64,000 nucleotides of DNA from JAGVSV01 sp050952845 (GCA_050952845.1 JBMNLP010000001.1:186001-250000); one strand, 5' to 3'. Counted from the stretch's first letter, positions 33,774 through 43,202 are shown. The notes: generated by a model not told the origin, from the letters alone. Translations and numbers: made by a program.

Positions 33774-35438
33774 TCATTCAATGTATATTGGAAACGACAC
33801 CGTAAAGACCGATCCCTGACCCGGCGTGCTCTGTACGCTCAGGGTGGCGCTGTGGTACTCGGCGCTGTGCTTGACGATGGACAGGCCCAGCCCGGTACCG
33901 CCTGTTTCCTTGGAGCGGCTTTTGTCGGTGCGGTAGAAACGTTCGAATATCTTATCCTGCTGGGTAGGGTGGATGCCGATGCCGGTATCGCGCACGACGA
34001 GGTTGACGCGGTCGCCGCTGCGGTGCACGGATATCTCGGCTTCACCGCCCGGCTTGTTGTATTTGATGGCGTTGTCGGCGAGGTTGTAGATCAGCTCGCC
34101 CATCAGCGTCGGATCGCCCAGCACGTAGAGCGATGATTCGCCCGTCACTGTCAGGTGCACCTGCTTGAACTCGGCTGCTGCCTCCAGCGATACGGCGGTT
34201 TGCTTGGCGCAATCCAGCACATCGACTTTTTCACGCCTGCCGCCCTGGTAACCTTCGTCCAACTTGGACAGGCGCAGGATGTCCTCCACCAGGTCCAGCA
34301 TGCGCCGGGACTCTGCCGTGATGCGCTCTAAAAAATCCTGCCGGTCCTCAGGCTTGACCATGCCCGAGGCCAGCATGTCGGAATAGCCGAATATCGTGGT
34401 CAACGGCGTGCGCAGCTCGTGGGATACATTGGCGGAGAAACGCTTGCGCATCAGCTCGCCCTCGGTTTTTTCGGTGATGTCCCGGATCAGCATCACCGAG
34501 CCGCTGCCCCCGTCCACCTTGGAGGCGGACAGCAGGTAGATGCGCCCACCCTGGCGCAGCGTGGCTGACGCGGTTCCTGTCCGCTCCAGCTCCTCCAACA
34601 GGTTCAGCATGTCGGGGTGGCGGTTGATGGCGGTCAGCGTGCGGCCCTGCGCATCCTGGGCGCTGACGCCTAACATTTGAAGCGCGCTTTTGTTGACCGA
34701 CAACAGCCTGTGGCGCGCGTCCATGGCTAAAAACCCCTCGGACATGCCATTGAGCAGCATGTCCATTTCCTGCTGCTTGGCGTTGAGCCGGGCAATTTGC
34801 TGGCGCGATCGCTTGTTTTGCTCCATGATGCGGGATAAAAGCGGCGTCAGCTCCTCATAGGTGTTGGCGGCTTCCGGCTCGTCCAGGTCGATGTTGCTCA
34901 GTGGCTTGAGCAGCATGCCCGCGATGATCCGCGACAGCAGCACGGCAACGCATACGATGGCTGCCATCCCGCCCAACAAGCCGGGCAGCATGCCCGCAAA
35001 CACCGAGTGCACAAGCCGCAGCGGCGCCGACAGCCGCAGCACGCTGCCGTCCTGCAGCTTTTGCGCGTAGTACATCATGTCCATCCCGCTGCTGTCCGAC
35101 CTGCGGATGGCCGACGCGCTGCCCTGGCTGCGGGCGCCGATAAACTCCTCCCGGTCGGCGTGGTTGTCAAACGAGTTGGGTTCCTTCATGGTGTCGAACA
35201 GCACCTGGCCGTCGGGCGCGATCAGCGTCACCCTGCTGAGCGTCAGGTTGTTTTCAAGGAGGGGCAGCGCCTCGCCGGCGGTGGCTGCGCGGCTGGTGGT
35301 CAGCTGTGCTTCAGCCTGCAATGCATCCAGCGTCAGGTTACGTACGCTGGCGTCGACCGACAGGCGCACCAGCAGCGTCAGCGGAATAACCGTCAACAGC
35401 GACATGACCAGCAGGCTGACGAATATGCGCTTTTTCAT
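33774..35438 (-). CDS. phoR: PhoR-type phosphate sensor histidine kinase
   Basis: A 554-residue kinase started at ATG 35438; the start overlaps the phoB stop (ATGA), and the longer frame is rejected. Membrane helix at about 7-25, extracytoplasmic region to about 150, second helix at about 153-180, HAMP-like stretch, PAS domain (about 235-340), then HisKA with FSANVSHELRTPLTTIFGY (phospho-His) and HATPase motifs (DNAIKYN, DTGIGI, GGTGLGLSIVK). Together with the PhoB gene and the pst genes it forms the phosphate-starvation regulatory pair. Confidence 0.92.
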   Translation of the reverse strand: MKKRIFVSLLVMSLLTVIPLTLLVRLSVDASVRNLTLDALQAEAQLTTSRAATAGEALPLLENNLTLSRVTLIAPDGQVLFDTMKEPNSFDNHADREEFIGARSQGSASAIRRSDSSGMDMMYYAQKLQDGSVLRLSAPLRLVHSVFAGMLPGLLGGMAAIVCVAVLLSRIIAGMLLKPLSNIDLDEPEAANTYEELTPLLSRIMEQNKRSRQQIARLNAKQQEMDMLLNGMSEGFLAMDARHRLLSVNKSALQMLGVSAQDAQGRTLTAINRHPDMLNLLEELERTGTASATLRQGGRIYLLSASKVDGGSGSVMLIRDITEKTEGELMRKRFSANVSHELRTPLTTIFGYSDMLASGMVKPEDRQDFLERITAESRRMLDLVEDILRLSKLDEGYQGGRREKVDVLDCAKQTAVSLEAAAEFKQVHLTVTGESSLYVLGDPTLMGELIYNLADNAIKYNKPGGEAEISVHRSGDRVNLVVRDTGIGIHPTQQDKIFERFYRTDKSRSKETGGTGLGLSIVKHSAEYHSATLSVQSTPGQGSVFTVSFPIYIE

Positions 35439-36127
35439 TGCGCCGTTTCCTCGTTTTCTGCGGGAATCAGCTTGTAGCCCACGCCGCGGACGGTGCCGAT
35501 CTGCGCAGCGTTGTTCCCTAATTTTTGCCGAAGCGAGCGGATATGGGCGTCTACGGTGCGCGTGTCGCCGTAGTAGGCGATGTCCCACACCCTGTCCAGC
35601 AGCTTTTCGCGGGAGAATACGATTTCGGGGCTGCCCAGCAGGCATTTGAGCAGCTCAAACTCCTTGTTGGTCAGGGTAACAAGCTGTCCGTCCGAGTGCA
35701 CGGTATGCCTGTCCAGGTCCATTTCGATGCCGCCGGCAACCAGCACGCGCGCCTCTTCCTTTATGGTGCTGCGGCGCATGACGGCCCGGATGCGGCTCAA
35801 CAGCTCCAGCACGCCGAAGGGCTTTACCAGGTAGTCATCGGCGCCGTGGTCCAGGCTGCGCACCTTGTCCATCTCGCTGCCCTTGGCGGTCAGCATGATG
35901 ACGGGCACATGCGCTGTGCGCGGGTCGGCGCGCATCTGGAGGAGCAGCGTATCGCCGTCCACGCCGGGCAGCATCTGGTCCATCAGCACCAGGTCTGGTA
36001 CCCGCTCTGTCAGGGCTTGTTGAAAGGCTTGCCCCTCGGCAAAGCCCTCAGCCTCGTAGCCCGATTGGCGCAGGGCGTACAGCACCAGGTCGCGGATGCC
36101 CTGGTCGTCCTCGACGGAATAAATCAC
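35435..36127 (-). CDS. phoB: PhoB/PhoP-family response regulator
   Basis: A 230-residue OmpR-type regulator. GTG 36127 is the natural start (IYSVEDDQGIRDLV follows), giving a GTGA overlap with the phoU stop; the longer frame upstream lies inside phoU. The receiver has the acidic pair in VEDD, phospho-Asp in LVLMDQMLPG and Lys in YLVKPFG. The C-terminal winged helix contains LTNKEFELLKCLL and TVDAHIRSLRQKLG. It binds PHO boxes to activate pst genes under phosphate limitation. Confidence 0.93.
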   Translation of the reverse strand: MIYSVEDDQGIRDLVLYALRQSGYEAEGFAEGQAFQQALTERVPDLVLMDQMLPGVDGDTLLLQMRADPRTAHVPVIMLTAKGSEMDKVRSLDHGADDYLVKPFGVLELLSRIRAVMRRSTIKEEARVLVAGGIEMDLDRHTVHSDGQLVTLTNKEFELLKCLLGSPEIVFSREKLLDRVWDIAYYGDTRTVDAHIRSLRQKLGNNAAQIGTVRGVGYKLIPAENEETAQ

Positions 36128-36783
36128 TGCAGCTTGTCTCCCTTGTATACGCCTGTTACGGCGTATTCCACCCACTCGGCGATGTTGACGGCGTGGTCGC
36201 CGATACGCTCGAAATATTTGGCGAACATTAATATGTCCAGCAGGTGCATGCTGGAGTCGGGGTGGTCGCGTATCATGACGATTAGTTCGTTTCGCACCTG
36301 CATGAACAGGTCATCGACGATGTCGTCGGCGCGGATGACCTCATGCGCCAGGGATACATCGCGCCTGACAAAGGCATCGATAGCTCGCCGGACCATTTTG
36401 GAGGCTTCCACGCTCATGCTTTTTAGCATCGGCGGCATGGGCACCGGCGGCTCGGTGGAAGGCATGGTGAGTATTTCGGCGATGTCGGCTGCATGGTCGC
36501 CAATGCGCTCCATGTCGGTGATCATCTTCAGGGCGGCGGATATCAGCCGCAGGTCACGGGCGACGGGCTGCTGCATCAGGATCAGCCTGAGGCACATGGT
36601 TTCGATGTCGCGCTCCTGGCGGTCGATCTCATTATCGTAGGCCATGATGGCACGGCATGCTTCCTGGTCGCGCGTCTCCAGCACTTGCCCGGCGTTTTCA
36701 ATGGCCCGCTCGATCATGCTGCCCATGCGGATCATCTCCTCATTGAGCAGGTGCAGTTGTTCGTCAAAGTGAAGCCGCATCAT
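36124..36783 (-). CDS. phoU: Phosphate transport regulator PhoU
   Basis: A 219-residue protein of two PhoU helical bundles, normal length. The two conserved E/D-x3-D metal motifs appear as YDNEIDRQERDIE (about 70) and ADDIVDDLF (about 145), and ERIGDHA occurs twice (about 110 and 205). It links the Pst transporter to PhoR signalling. It overlaps pstB by 4 bases. Confidence 0.95.
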   Translation of the reverse strand: MMRLHFDEQLHLLNEEMIRMGSMIERAIENAGQVLETRDQEACRAIMAYDNEIDRQERDIETMCLRLILMQQPVARDLRLISAALKMITDMERIGDHAADIAEILTMPSTEPPVPMPPMLKSMSVEASKMVRRAIDAFVRRDVSLAHEVIRADDIVDDLFMQVRNELIVMIRDHPDSSMHLLDILMFAKYFERIGDHAVNIAEWVEYAVTGVYKGDKLQ

Positions 36784-37592
36784 CCAAACCTCCCCGTGAT
36801 GTAGTTTTCGGTACGCACGTCCTTCGGGTCACTGAACAGCTTTTCGGTGCGGTCCATCTCGATCATTTCGCCTAACAGAAAGAACGACGTGATATCCGAT
36901 ATGCGCGCAGCCTGCTGCATGTTATGCGTCACGATGACAATAGTATATTCTTTTTTCATGGTCAGCACAAGGTCTTCGATTCTGGAGGTGGAGATGGGGT
37001 CCAGCGCGCTGGTGGGCTCGTCCATCAGGATAACGTCGGGGTTGACGGCAAAGCACCGGGCGATGCACAGGCGCTGCTGCTGGCCGCCCGATATGGCCAT
37101 GGCGCTCTTCTTCAGCGTGTCCTTCACTTCGTCCCACAGCGCGGCCTGCCGCAGCGCGTGCTCGACAATGCTGTCTAACTTCAGGCGGCCCCGGATGCCA
37201 TGGGTTCTGGGGCCATAGGCCACGTTGTCGTAGATGGACATGGGGAAGGGATTGGGTTTTTGGAATACCATGCCCACGCGCTTTCTCAACAGGTTGACTT
37301 CGGCGCCAGGCGCGAAGATATCCTCGCCGTCCAACAGCACATTGCCCGATACCCGGCAGCCGGGGATCAGGTCGTTCATGCGGTTGAGCGTTTTCAGCAG
37401 CGTCGACTTGCCGCAGCCGCTGGGGCCGATCAGCGCCGTCACCTGCCGGTCGGGGATATCCATGGTGATGCTTTTCAAGGCTTGAAAATCGCCATAAAAC
37501 AGGTCGAGGTTTTCGATGGCGATTTTGGTTTTTGGAGGGGGCTGGGCTTCGCTCGGCGTTGACCGGGCATTCAGGACAAAGTTGGTAGTCAT
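36780..37592 (-). CDS. pstB: Phosphate ABC transporter ATP-binding protein
   Basis: A 270-residue ATPase: Walker A GPSGCGKST (about 53), Q-loop region GMVFQKPNPFPMSIYDNVAYG, which is typical of PstB, signature SGGQQQRLCIAR (about 163), Walker B VILMDEPTSALD (about 183) and the switch His in IVTHN. The N-terminal 20 residues are a low-complexity extension. It powers phosphate import through PstC and PstA. Confidence 0.97.
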   Translation of the reverse strand: MTTNFVLNARSTPSEAQPPPKTKIAIENLDLFYGDFQALKSITMDIPDRQVTALIGPSGCGKSTLLKTLNRMNDLIPGCRVSGNVLLDGEDIFAPGAEVNLLRKRVGMVFQKPNPFPMSIYDNVAYGPRTHGIRGRLKLDSIVEHALRQAALWDEVKDTLKKSAMAISGGQQQRLCIARCFAVNPDVILMDEPTSALDPISTSRIEDLVLTMKKEYTIVIVTHNMQQAARISDITSFFLLGEMIEMDRTEKLFSDPKDVRTENYITGRFG

Positions 37593-37596
37593 GCGG

Positions 37597-38463
37597 CTAT
37601 CCTTTCCGGGTCAGTTTTCGGGCAACCAGGGTTGAGGCTGCGTTCATGGCCAGCACCAGCACCAGCAGCACAACGGCTACCGCGAATGCCTCGTTGAGGT
37701 GGAAGGCTTCCTGCTGCAGCTGGAACAGGTGCACCGACAGCGTGCGGCCCGACGATGTCAGGCTGTCGTATATCTTGGGCACGGTGCCCGCTGTGTAGAT
37801 GAGCGCCGCTGTCTCGCCCACCATGCGGCCGATGGAAAGCAGCACGGCGGCTAAGATGCCGGGCATAGCGACGGGCAACACGATTTTGATTGTCGTGCGC
37901 AGCCTGCCGGCGCCCAAGCCGAAGCTGCCCTCACGGTAGCTGAGCGGCACCGACAGCAGCGATTCCTCGGTTTGCCGCAGGATGACGGGCAGCGTCATGA
38001 CAGCCAGCGTGCAGGCGCCGGATATCAGGGAATAGCTCCACCGCAGCACCGTCACAAAGCTCAGCATGCCGAACAGCCCGTAGATGATGGATGGCAGCCC
38101 GGCCAGCGTTTCGGCTGTTATGCGCACGGCTTTTACGGCGCGGCTGCCGGGCTTGGCGTATTCGGCCAGGTAAATGCCGCCAAATACGCCCACAGGCACT
38201 GCGATGATCAGCGCCAGCGCTGTCATCATCACGGTGTTGATGATGGCGTGAAACATGGAGACGTTGTCGCTGTTGTAGTTGATTTCAAACAGGCTGGGCT
38301 TCAGGTGCGGCACGCCCTGTACCAGGATGTATCCCACGATGAGCAGCAGCGTGCCCACTGTCAGCAGCATGCTGGCATAGCACAGTCCCTTGAGGATGCG
38401 GGAGCCCAGGTGCCGGGAAGGCCTGGTGTGCTGCATCCGTGCGAACGATTGCTGGACGCTCAT
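37597..38463 (-). CDS. pstA: Phosphate ABC transporter permease PstA
   Basis: A 288-residue inner-membrane permease with six hydrophobic segments and the family core GGIYLAEYA and the cytoplasmic loop ...YREGSFGLGAGRLRTTIKIVLP. It is translated from an ATG whose bases overlap the pstC stop by 4. Together with PstC it forms the phosphate channel. Confidence 0.95.
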   Translation of the reverse strand: MSVQQSFARMQHTRPSRHLGSRILKGLCYASMLLTVGTLLLIVGYILVQGVPHLKPSLFEINYNSDNVSMFHAIINTVMMTALALIIAVPVGVFGGIYLAEYAKPGSRAVKAVRITAETLAGLPSIIYGLFGMLSFVTVLRWSYSLISGACTLAVMTLPVILRQTEESLLSVPLSYREGSFGLGAGRLRTTIKIVLPVAMPGILAAVLLSIGRMVGETAALIYTAGTVPKIYDSLTSSGRTLSVHLFQLQQEAFHLNEAFAVAVVLLVLVLAMNAASTLVARKLTRKG

Positions 38464-39323
38464 TGTACCACCCTCCTCCTGTTGATGAATGAAAATAAAA
38501 AGTTGATCGACATAACGATCACAAACAGCACCACGCCGGTAGCGATTAGCGAGTCATAGTGCAGATCGGCTGCATAGCCCATTTCCATCAGCACGTTGAC
38601 GGTCAGCGTGCGCACGCCTTCCAGCGGGCCGGCCGGCATGGCGGCCTGGTTGCCGGCTACCATGATGACAGCGGTGGTTTCGCCGATGGCGCGCCCGATG
38701 CCCAGCACCACGCCCGACAGGATGCCGGGTTTGGCGGCAGGCACCAGGACGCGGAACACGCTGCCCTCGTGCGTGGCGCCCAGCGCCAGGCTGCCCTCGT
38801 AGTATGAGTTGGGCACGGCGCTCAGCGCTGCTTCCGATGTCTGGATGATGGTGGGGAGGATCATGATGGCTAACAGCGTGCTGGCAACCAGCGCGCTAGT
38901 GCCGTCGCCGCCAAAGGTGTTGCGCACAAACGGCACCAACAGCATCAGCCCGAAGAAACCGTATACCACCGAAGGGATGCCTGCCAGCAGGGACACCATG
39001 GGGCGCACGGCTTTCAGCACCCTGGGCGAGGCAAAACGGGCCATGCAGATGGCTGTCAGGATGCCCACCGGGGCGCCTAACAGCACGGCGCCAAACGTGA
39101 CATAGAAGGAGCCGACGATCATCGGCAGGATGCCGAAATGATTGTTGCCCGGCTTCCAGCGGGTGCCCGTCAGGAACGACAGCGCGCTGTACTTTGTGAA
39201 AAATGGCAGCCCATTGACGAACAGGAACGCGCTGATGACGATGACAGCCACAATACAAACACATGCGGAGGCGAAGAATACGCCCCGCATGATTTGTTCG
39301 GTTAGGTTTTTCCGATGCGCCAT
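38460..39323 (-). CDS. pstC: Phosphate ABC transporter permease PstC
   Basis: A 287-residue permease with six predicted membrane helices. It has the PstC features FLTGTRWKPGNNHFGILPM near residue 50 and SYYEGSLALGATHEGSVFRVLVPAA in the coupling loop. It lies 4 bases after pstS. Confidence 0.95.
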   Translation of the reverse strand: MAHRKNLTEQIMRGVFFASACVCIVAVIVISAFLFVNGLPFFTKYSALSFLTGTRWKPGNNHFGILPMIVGSFYVTFGAVLLGAPVGILTAICMARFASPRVLKAVRPMVSLLAGIPSVVYGFFGLMLLVPFVRNTFGGDGTSALVASTLLAIMILPTIIQTSEAALSAVPNSYYEGSLALGATHEGSVFRVLVPAAKPGILSGVVLGIGRAIGETTAVIMVAGNQAAMPAGPLEGVRTLTVNVLMEMGYAADLHYDSLIATGVVLFVIVMSINFLFSFINRRRVVQ

Positions 39324-39327
39324 CGGG

Positions 39328-40206
39328 TTATTTGCTCAGGTCAGCCCAGGTGGTAATTTCCCCGACATACACCTGACGAAGCTGCTCGGCAGTGATGTCC
39401 TCGGTGGGGTTGTCCAGGTGCACGATCACGGCAATGCCGTCCATGCCAAGCACGGTGGGCTGGGCGCCCTGCTCAAGCTCGCTGTCCTTCAGGTTGCGGG
39501 AAGACATGCCGATCTCATAGCTGCCGTTCAGCGCATTCTTGACGCCGGAGGAAGAGTCGGTGGTCTGCACTTCGATGTCAGCCTGGGGGTTCAGCACCTG
39601 GTAGGCTTCCTTCAGCTTTTCCATGACCGGACTCACTGAGGACGATCCGCCCACAACCAGCTTGCCTTCCAGGTTGGCGGCTTCATAGGCGGGGGCATCC
39701 TGCACGGTGCCGATGACGCCGTTGTTGTTGATGACTTCCTGGCCTTCAGCGCTGAGGATGTATTTGATGAAGTCCTCTGCCAGGGGGCTGAGCTCGCCGT
39801 CCTTAACCGTGACCAGCACGAACGGACGGGCGATGGGGTAGGTTTCCGCCAGGATATTTTCCACGGTGGCGTCAACGCCGTCAATCTTCAGGGGCTTTAC
39901 CTTGTCGCTGGCTGCCTGCACGCTGGCGAGCGATGCGTAGCCAATGGCATACTCGTTCTGGGACACGTTGGTAATCACGATGGATGTGCTGTTGGCGATG
40001 GTGGCCCGCTCGTAGGTCATGTCTTCCTTTTCGCCGGCGTCGTTCTTGACTTCCACTTTGGTCAGCTCGACGAACGCGCCGCGCGTGCCGCTGCCTTCCT
40101 CGCGGGATACCACGGTGATGGTTTTCCCTGCGTCAAACGACGCGGATGCCACGGCCATGGTCATCGTGAGCGCCAGTACCAGGATCATCAGTTTGCGTAA
40201 TTTCAT
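39328..40206 (-). CDS. pstS: Phosphate-binding protein PstS, circularly permuted
   Basis: A 292-residue exported protein started at ATG 40206 behind AGGAGGTAACTT, with a Sec signal peptide (MKLRKLMILVLALTMTMAVASA). No lipobox cysteine is visible. The order of the two lobes is swapped relative to ordinary PstS: the block TVVSREEGSGTRGAF, normally in the second half, comes at residue 28, and the block VVGGSSSVSPVMEKL...GMSSRNLKD...GIAVIV, normally N-terminal, comes at about 190-270. Phosphate-contact residues of both halves (GSGTR and SSSV/SSRNL) are retained, so binding should be normal. First gene of the pst operon. Confidence 0.9.
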   Translation of the reverse strand: MKLRKLMILVLALTMTMAVASASFDAGKTITVVSREEGSGTRGAFVELTKVEVKNDAGEKEDMTYERATIANSTSIVITNVSQNEYAIGYASLASVQAASDKVKPLKIDGVDATVENILAETYPIARPFVLVTVKDGELSPLAEDFIKYILSAEGQEVINNNGVIGTVQDAPAYEAANLEGKLVVGGSSSVSPVMEKLKEAYQVLNPQADIEVQTTDSSSGVKNALNGSYEIGMSSRNLKDSELEQGAQPTVLGMDGIAVIVHLDNPTEDITAEQLRQVYVGEITTWADLSK

Positions 40207-40249
40207 GTAAGTTACCTCCTTTATCGTCACCTTACCGGTGCACAATCAG

Positions 40250-40302
40250 TGTAACGCGCTCATGTAAAGTGAAGATACAGGTAAATGTAAAATCTGTGTA
40301 AA
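40250..40302 (-). promoter_or_regulatory. PHO-box-like repeats upstream of pstS
   Basis: On the minus strand TTTACA occurs at 40302-40297 and 40291-40286, exactly 11 bases apart, and again at 40268-40263, with a partial GTTACA at 40255-40250. Bacillus-type PhoP boxes are TT(T/A)ACA units spaced about 11 bp. Binding by the PhoB homologue encoded in the same operon is the likely meaning. Confidence 0.6.
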
Positions 40303-40361
40303 ATCGGATTGACTGAGGGCGTTTATCGGGATCCTATCGGGGAGGCGAAAAGTCTGCGTTA

Positions 40362-41000
40362 TTATTTTGAGGGATTGTGTTTATAATAGAAAATCGCAAT
40401 TTCCGTTCTGTTTCTTAAAGATAATTTTTCAAGGATGATGGAGATATAGTTTCTCACCGTGCCTTCGCTGAAATGCAGTTTCTCTGCAAGCTCACGGTTG
40501 TTCAGCCCCTGGGCAATCCAGTAGACAATTTCATTTTCCTTGTCTGTAAGGTCTGGAATGAGCGCTGCATCGGATTTTTGAAAATAGCCGGGGATTCTTT
40601 CGATGATTTCATCGCCGAAAATATTCTGTCCGCTCATGACAGCTGCCAAAGCCGGATAGATGCTTTGAAAATCGGTTTTCAATATGTAGCCTTTTGCGCC
40701 GATTTTAAGGGCTTCGATGATGTATTCATCTTCAAGAAAAGTTGTCAGAAAGATGATTTTGGCCTTTTTATCCAGTTGAAGGATGGCTTTCCCCGCCTCA
40801 ATGCCATCCATTTCAGGCATTCTGATATCCATTAAAACAATATCAGGCGCATGTTCTTTGTAAAGGTGGACGGCTTCATGGCCGTTCCGCCCCAGCCCGC
40901 AGACTTGGACATCCTGGCCCCTTTTTTTGGATTCCCCTTCTATGATTGCTTTAATCCCGTTTGTCACCAACGGGTCGTCATCAATGATTAAAAGCTTCAA
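40362..41000 (-). CDS. LuxR/NarL-family response regulator
   Basis: A 212-residue regulator. The receiver has IIDDDPLV, phospho-Asp in IVLMDIRMPEMDG (about 57) and Lys in GYILKTD (about 109). The C-terminal helix-turn-helix (LTDKENEIVYWIAQGLNNRELAEKLHFSEGTVRNY) is of the LuxR type. Its start overlaps the kinase gene by 4 bases. It probably controls the divergent ABC exporter, as in LnrJK-LnrLMN of Bacillus; that comparison rests on gene order and family. Confidence 0.9.
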   Translation of the reverse strand: MKLLIIDDDPLVTNGIKAIIEGESKKRGQDVQVCGLGRNGHEAVHLYKEHAPDIVLMDIRMPEMDGIEAGKAILQLDKKAKIIFLTTFLEDEYIIEALKIGAKGYILKTDFQSIYPALAAVMSGQNIFGDEIIERIPGYFQKSDAALIPDLTDKENEIVYWIAQGLNNRELAEKLHFSEGTVRNYISIILEKLSLRNRTEIAIFYYKHNPSK

Positions 41001-42115
41001 CGGTTTCCCTCCTTTGGTATTCTGATAAACGTTCTGAAACCATTTTCAACGGAAATGTTCAGGGTGCCTTTATGCCTGTTGACCCTCTCTTCGATATTTA
41101 GGAGCCCAAGCCCCGTATTCCTGCTTGAATAGTTGATATCCGTTCCGTTGTCGGCGATCAACAAGATCCATTCGTTGGCAGTTTCCTGAATTTTAAGCGA
41201 AACCTTGTCGGCGTTTGAATGCTTGTTGATGTTGGTCAGCGTTTCTTTTACGATGTTGATGATGGAATGCTTCACCTGTATATTCGGCATGGTTCGCACC
41301 TGAAAGGTGTACTTGATATTCGCCTTTTTAAAGGAATCCACATAGGTTTGGATGGCGGCGTTTAAGTCCAATGCCTGGTCCTGCTCATTGTGGATGGCTT
41401 TTCTGACGGAATTCATGCCCTGGGACAGCAGATTCCTGATGTTTTCAATTCTTTGCTTGAGTTTTTCATCGGCTATATCGTATTCAATGGCGGCAAGCTC
41501 AATAATGGAGGCGCTCAAGTCATGGCCTAAATTGTCGTGAATCTCCGATGTGATCCTTCTTCTCTCCTCATTTCTGGCTTCAATCAGGTTGCTGTCCTGC
41601 AGTTCAATCAGCCACATCCGTTCGTTTTTCATTCTTTCGTTCGTGTACCTTAGCTGATCGATTTGAGCATAATAGGTGCGATTCAGATGTTCAAGGTTGA
41701 ACAGGGCGGTATTTAACAGGGAAGACAGGAAAGCCAGCAGCAGAATACAGCCAACGGTCAGCAGGCCGATTCCGGCAACGACACCTGAGAAGCAGAATGC
41801 TAAAAAAATCCACGGAGAATTTTTGGTATCTAAAACATTGCTGAATAAAATGACCGGCGTGAAAAACCAAAAACTGCTGTCAAATAAAATGAAAGCAATA
41901 AAAACAAGATAAACCATGATCTTAGGCAAATCTTCCTGAATTTTTCCGGTTTTTTCTCTCTTGAATGAAAAAAACATATCAAACATGCAAAGGATGATGA
42001 TGATTGCAGAATTTCCGATCACCCTGGATAAATTGTCGCTGTCATTCATCCCCAGAATCGATGTGCAGGCGACCATGGAAAGCCGGACGGTTAATTGAAA
42101 TGCGGTTTTCTTCAT
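40997..42115 (-). CDS. HisKA_3-family sensor histidine kinase
   Basis: A 372-residue membrane kinase. The first 150 residues are hydrophobic, with four to five membrane helices and hardly any outside domain, as in kinases that sense membrane-active drugs. A coiled coil leads to the phospho-His motif RRRITSEIHDNLGHDLS (about 187) and an HATPase domain (NKHSNADKVSLKI, ADNGTD, GLGLLNIEERV). Partner of the adjacent regulator. AT-richer than the pst genes next to it. Confidence 0.9.
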   Translation of the reverse strand: MKKTAFQLTVRLSMVACTSILGMNDSDNLSRVIGNSAIIIILCMFDMFFSFKREKTGKIQEDLPKIMVYLVFIAFILFDSSFWFFTPVILFSNVLDTKNSPWIFLAFCFSGVVAGIGLLTVGCILLLAFLSSLLNTALFNLEHLNRTYYAQIDQLRYTNERMKNERMWLIELQDSNLIEARNEERRRITSEIHDNLGHDLSASIIELAAIEYDIADEKLKQRIENIRNLLSQGMNSVRKAIHNEQDQALDLNAAIQTYVDSFKKANIKYTFQVRTMPNIQVKHSIINIVKETLTNINKHSNADKVSLKIQETANEWILLIADNGTDINYSSRNTGLGLLNIEERVNRHKGTLNISVENGFRTFIRIPKEGNR

Positions 42116-42170
42116 CCTCTCCCATCTCCTCCAACAACTTTCTTCTTATTCTATCTTAATGCCGGTTCAA

Positions 42171-42207
42171 TTGACAAATGTCACCTGAAATCAATGACAT
42201 TTGACAA
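42171..42207. promoter_or_regulatory. Inverted repeat in the divergent kinase/ABC promoter region
   Basis: TTGACAAATGTCA (42171-42183) and TGACATTTGACAA (42195-42207) form a 12-of-13 inverted repeat with an 11-base spacer. The right half ends in TTGACA, usable as a plus-strand -35 for the ABC operon; a fitting -10 is poor, which suggests an activator. The likely ligand is the LuxR-type regulator encoded next door. Confidence 0.5.
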
Positions 42208-42257
42208 TGGTCTTTTTCACTTATTCTAAGATAATAAGGGCAAGGAGGTGCTGATTG

Positions 42258-43202
42258 ATGCTTGTAGAAATGAAAGACATTGTAAAAAGGTACAAGGAAG
42301 TTGTAGCCCTCGACTATTTCAATTTGGAAGTCAGGGATGGGGAAATCTATGGACTCTTAGGTCCTAACGGCTGCGGAAAAACCACCGCCATCAACTGCAT
42401 GTTATCATTGATTTCTTTTGATAACGGAGAGGTTAAGCTGTTTGGAGAAAAGATGAGCCGGAACAGAAATGATATCAAAGAGAAAATCGGCCTTGTCATG
42501 CAGGATATCGGCGTCTATGATGAGCTGAGCGTGCGGGAAAACATCGACTACTTTTGCGGACTCTATATCAAGGACAAGAAAACGCGCAAAGCCTATGTCC
42601 AGGATGCCATTGAATTTGTAGGAATGGCAAAGTTTGAAAACTACAGACCTAAAAAACTATCCGGCGGCCTGAGGCGGCGGTTGAACCTTGCTTGCGGCAT
42701 CGCGCATAAGCCCGAGCTGATCATCCTGGACGAGCCGACGGTGGCTGTTGACCCCCAGTCCCGGTACCATATTCTTGAAAACATCAAGGAACTTGCAAAA
42801 AACGGCAAAACAGTGGTCTATACAACCCACTACATGGAAGAAGTCGAGGAAATCTGCGACAGGCTTACCATCATGGACAAGGGAAAAACCCTGGTCATGG
42901 GAACGGTAGACGAAATTACGGACATGTCTTTAAAGGGCGAAATCGCTGAGGCAAAAATTTATGATATGTCGGAAGCCTTGCTTACGGAAATTGGCAAGAC
43001 GGACGGCGTTGATTCCTGCGAATACGATGCTGTCAGCAGCACCCTCAGGGTCGGGTTTTCCAAAGGATCAAGCAGGCTGATCGAGCTGTTGAGAATGTTG
43101 AATGAGAACAATGTCAGCTTTATTGATCTGACGGTTAAAAAGCCTTCTTTAAACGACGTGTTCTTAGAAATTACCGGCAAGGAGTTGAGAGACAGTGTTT
43201 AA
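42258..43202 (+). CDS. ABC-2 type exporter ATP-binding protein
   Basis: A 314-residue ATPase started at ATG 42258 behind AAGGAGGTG. Walker A GPNGCGKTT (about 37), signature LSGGLRRRLNLA (about 137), Walker B LIILDEPTVAVD (about 157) and switch His in TTHYMEE. A C-terminal extension of about 90 residues is typical for drug and bacteriocin exporters. It overlaps the first permease by 8 bases. Confidence 0.93.
   Translation: MLVEMKDIVKRYKEVVALDYFNLEVRDGEIYGLLGPNGCGKTTAINCMLSLISFDNGEVKLFGEKMSRNRNDIKEKIGLVMQDIGVYDELSVRENIDYFCGLYIKDKKTRKAYVQDAIEFVGMAKFENYRPKKLSGGLRRRLNLACGIAHKPELIILDEPTVAVDPQSRYHILENIKELAKNGKTVVYTTHYMEEVEEICDRLTIMDKGKTLVMGTVDEITDMSLKGEIAEAKIYDMSEALLTEIGKTDGVDSCEYDAVSSTLRVGFSKGSSRLIELLRMLNENNVSFIDLTVKKPSLNDVFLEITGKELRDSV

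Noticed and set aside
35439..35645. 69-residue N-terminal extension of PhoR
   Set aside because: It overlaps phoB in another frame; the ATG at 35438 gives the ATGA overlap and a normal first membrane helix.
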